A DNA stretch of 13,796 bases, taken from the NCBI GenBank assembly GCA_964459165.1, contig CAYWKM010000045.1, positions 1 to 13,796 on the forward strand. The letters are read 5' to 3'. The notes beneath the pieces are model-generated. The model was not told the DNA's origin. It saw nothing but the letters and a program-made list of their open reading frames with translations, and did not search any database. Of this stretch, positions 12,509-13,796 are shown one piece after another. A program made the translations under genes and the position numbers. Every line of letters begins with the position of its first letter. Position 1 is the stretch's first letter. The DNA comes from RGIG4074 sp964459165. Lineage in GTDB: Bacteria > Bacillota > Clostridia > Christensenellales > Borkfalkiaceae.

Positions 12509-13420
12509 CTAATTGTCTCGCTTCGTATTTTTTCGCCTGTTCCCCGTTATCAAGAAGAAAATGCGCAAAATCGCCGCAAGCCGTCTGAAAAAGTTAAATT
12601 TTATTACGTTTCCGTATTTTTCCGCTTCCGGATAAAAGCGGTTTAAAACGCCTTTATAACCGTTTAACCAGGGTTTGTTTTTGCCGTTGTAATGGATGAT
12701 CGCCGTTTTTTCCGCAACGTCCGTCATTCCGAAATTTTTTTGATTGCGCCGATACGTACGTTCGTCTAAATTGTATAACAATTCGTTCAACAGCAACATT
12801 TTCCCGCCGAACAGAACGTTGCATAAATCCTGATCGCCCATAAACAAAACGCGGGCTTTTTTCTCCATGCAAGCGAATATGCGCTCCGTCGTAAAATCCT
12901 TGCGGATTTCCTCCAGATTCAGGAGCATTACGCCGGAATTGATATACCGCTTATGCGACAAAATTCCCAAACGGGCGCGATTGAAAAAATTGTTAAAGCC
13001 GCGCACATGGCTCGCCGCCGCAAAATATATATCGTTTAAGTCCGTTCGGTACATCGGAAGAAGCGATCTCCTGATCAGAATATCCGGATCGAGATACAAA
13101 CATCTCTTGATCTCCTTCGGCAGATATTCGAAAGCCAGAATACGATAAAAGGATTCTGCGCCGAGTCGTTCCAGAACAGGCATAACGCGAAAGCGTTCTT
13201 CGGAGACTTTTACGCTGTGAACGGTGATTTCCGAATCGGAAACACACTCCTTCAGGAGGACGAAGTCCTCTTCCGTCAAAGAGGAATGCGCAACATATAC
13301 GTCGGTACGGACGTTCGTATGCGTCTGTCTGTATGAACGGAGCATAACGGTAAGCGGTTGCAAATAATTTTTATCGATCGTTACAAGCAAATTCAGCGAT
13401 TCTTCCATTGTTTCCGTCAT
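12509..13420 (-). CDS. Glycosyltransferase family 8 protein
   Basis: A 303-residue retaining glycosyltransferase with a GT-A fold, similar to bacterial LPS/wall-polymer galactosyl- or glucosyltransferases. Motifs: LNLLVTIDKNYLQPL at the N-terminal nucleotide-binding strand (9-23); the metal- and UDP-sugar-binding DxD as D111-P-D113 in LYLDPDILI; INSGVMLLNL (160-169); DQDLCN (196-201); and IIHYNGKNKPW (241-251), matching the family's H-x-x-G-x-x-KPW. The basic, hydrophobic C-terminus (about 271-303) could sit on the membrane. It would add a sugar from a UDP-sugar to a surface glycan or glycolipid; donor and acceptor are unknown. The start at 13420 has AGAGG about 6 bases upstream. The ABC exporter gene ends 54 bp upstream on the same strand, so co-transcription is likely. 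Confidence 0.9.
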   Translation of the reverse strand: MTETMEESLNLLVTIDKNYLQPLTVMLRSYRQTHTNVRTDVYVAHSSLTEEDFVLLKECVSDSEITVHSVKVSEERFRVMPVLERLGAESFYRILAFEYLPKEIKRCLYLDPDILIRRSLLPMYRTDLNDIYFAAASHVRGFNNFFNRARLGILSHKRYINSGVMLLNLEEIRKDFTTERIFACMEKKARVLFMGDQDLCNVLFGGKMLLLNELLYNLDERTYRRNQKNFGMTDVAEKTAIIHYNGKNKPWLNGYKGVLNRFYPEAEKYGNVIKFNFFRRLAAILRIFFLITGNRRKNTKRDN

Positions 13421-13474
13421 AAAACCTCTTCTTTCCGTTTTGCGGAGCGTTCGTCGTTTTCCCCTTTGTCGCCG

Positions 13475-13796
13475 CTATACCGCTACGAATTGGCTGTTGT
13501 AGAGCTCCGCGTAAAAACCGCCCTTCTCCAAAAGCTGTTCGTGATTGCCTTGTTCGATAATATCTCCGTCCTTGATTACGAGAATAACGTCCGCGTTCCG
13601 AATTGTCGAAAGGCGGTGAGCGATGACAAACGAAGTTCTTCCCTCGGTCAGCTTATCCATTGCATTCTGAATGACGAGCTCCGTCCTCGTATCGACGGAC
13701 GAAGTGGCTTCGTCGAGAATCAATAAAGGAGAGTCCTTTATCATCGCCCGCGCGATCGTCAGCTGCTGCTTTTGCCCCTCGGAAAGGTTGAGAGCC
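13475..13796 (-). CDS. ABC exporter ATP-binding domain, C-terminal part (cut by window end)
   Basis: Only the last 107 or so residues are in the window; the frame is open to 13796, so the Met codon at 13744 is internal and not the start. Visible parts of the nucleotide-binding domain are the signature C-loop LSEGQKQQLTIARA, Walker B with catalytic Glu in LLILDEATSSVDTRT, and the switch His in FVIAHRLSTIRNAD. The ending (GDIIEQGNHEQLLEKGGFYAELY) is characteristic of fused membrane/ATPase exporters of the MsbA/LmrA type, which move drugs, lipids or glycolipids. The C-loop has LSEGQ where LSGGQ is classical; the catalytic Glu is intact, so this half can still hydrolyse ATP. It would be transcribed before GT8. 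The Walker A motif and membrane domain lie outside the window. Confidence 0.92.
   Translation of the reverse strand, partial: ALNLSEGQKQQLTIARAMIKDSPLLILDEATSSVDTRTELVIQNAMDKLTEGRTSFVIAHRLSTIRNADVILVIKDGDIIEQGNHEQLLEKGGFYAELYNSQFVAV

Overview
The window looks like a piece of a Gram-positive, probably clostridial (Firmicutes), chromosome. Support for this comes from strong AGGAGG-type ribosome binding sites, textbook TTGACA-17-TATAAT promoters, a CsoR/CopA/CopZ copper operon and AT-rich intergenic DNA with many simple hairpin terminators. The run of N's and an exact 55-bp overlap on either side of it suggest a short-read, possibly metagenomic, assembly. The species cannot be named from sequence alone.

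Layout. (1) 1-1170 is a visibly AT-richer accessory patch: a cytidine/blasticidin-S-type deaminase with its own promoter, then a decayed and internally deleted IS3-family element. (2) 1175-3297 holds two divergent genes, a membrane-anchored endonuclease/exonuclease/phosphatase-fold protein (minus) and a Tyr/lipid-type phosphatase with an HCxxGKDR loop (plus). Each is driven by a perfect-consensus promoter. (3) 3339-6614 is a compact copper-efflux operon: a promoter carrying two CsoR-type operators, csoR, copA and copZ with 4-base overlaps, closed by a terminator. CopA carries metal-binding HMA domains at both ends. (4) 6657-9802 has a membrane-anchored alpha/beta hydrolase and a GH31 alpha-glucosidase on the plus strand. 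(5) 9979-10920 is a convergent ROK glucokinase. (6) 11093-11524 encodes an unrecognised 143-aa protein, convergent with (7) a small heat-shock protein at 11683-12099. (8) 12100-12508 has no gene and contains a 100-N gap that looks like an unresolved contig overlap. (9) 12509-13796 (minus) holds a GT8 glycosyltransferase preceded by the C-terminal end of an ABC exporter cut by the window edge.

How they work together. The copper operon is a self-contained unit: CsoR senses Cu(I) and represses, CopA exports it, and CopZ carries it. The GH31 enzyme has no signal peptide and would release glucose in the cytoplasm, which the neighbouring ROK kinase could phosphorylate; this link is inferred from proximity only. 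The ABC exporter and GT8 genes point to cell-surface glycan or lipid work. I found no convincing undescribed multi-gene system. The items most worth a second look are the assembly junction, the CopA domain layout, the double operator, the divergent phosphatase pair and the orphan 143-aa protein.
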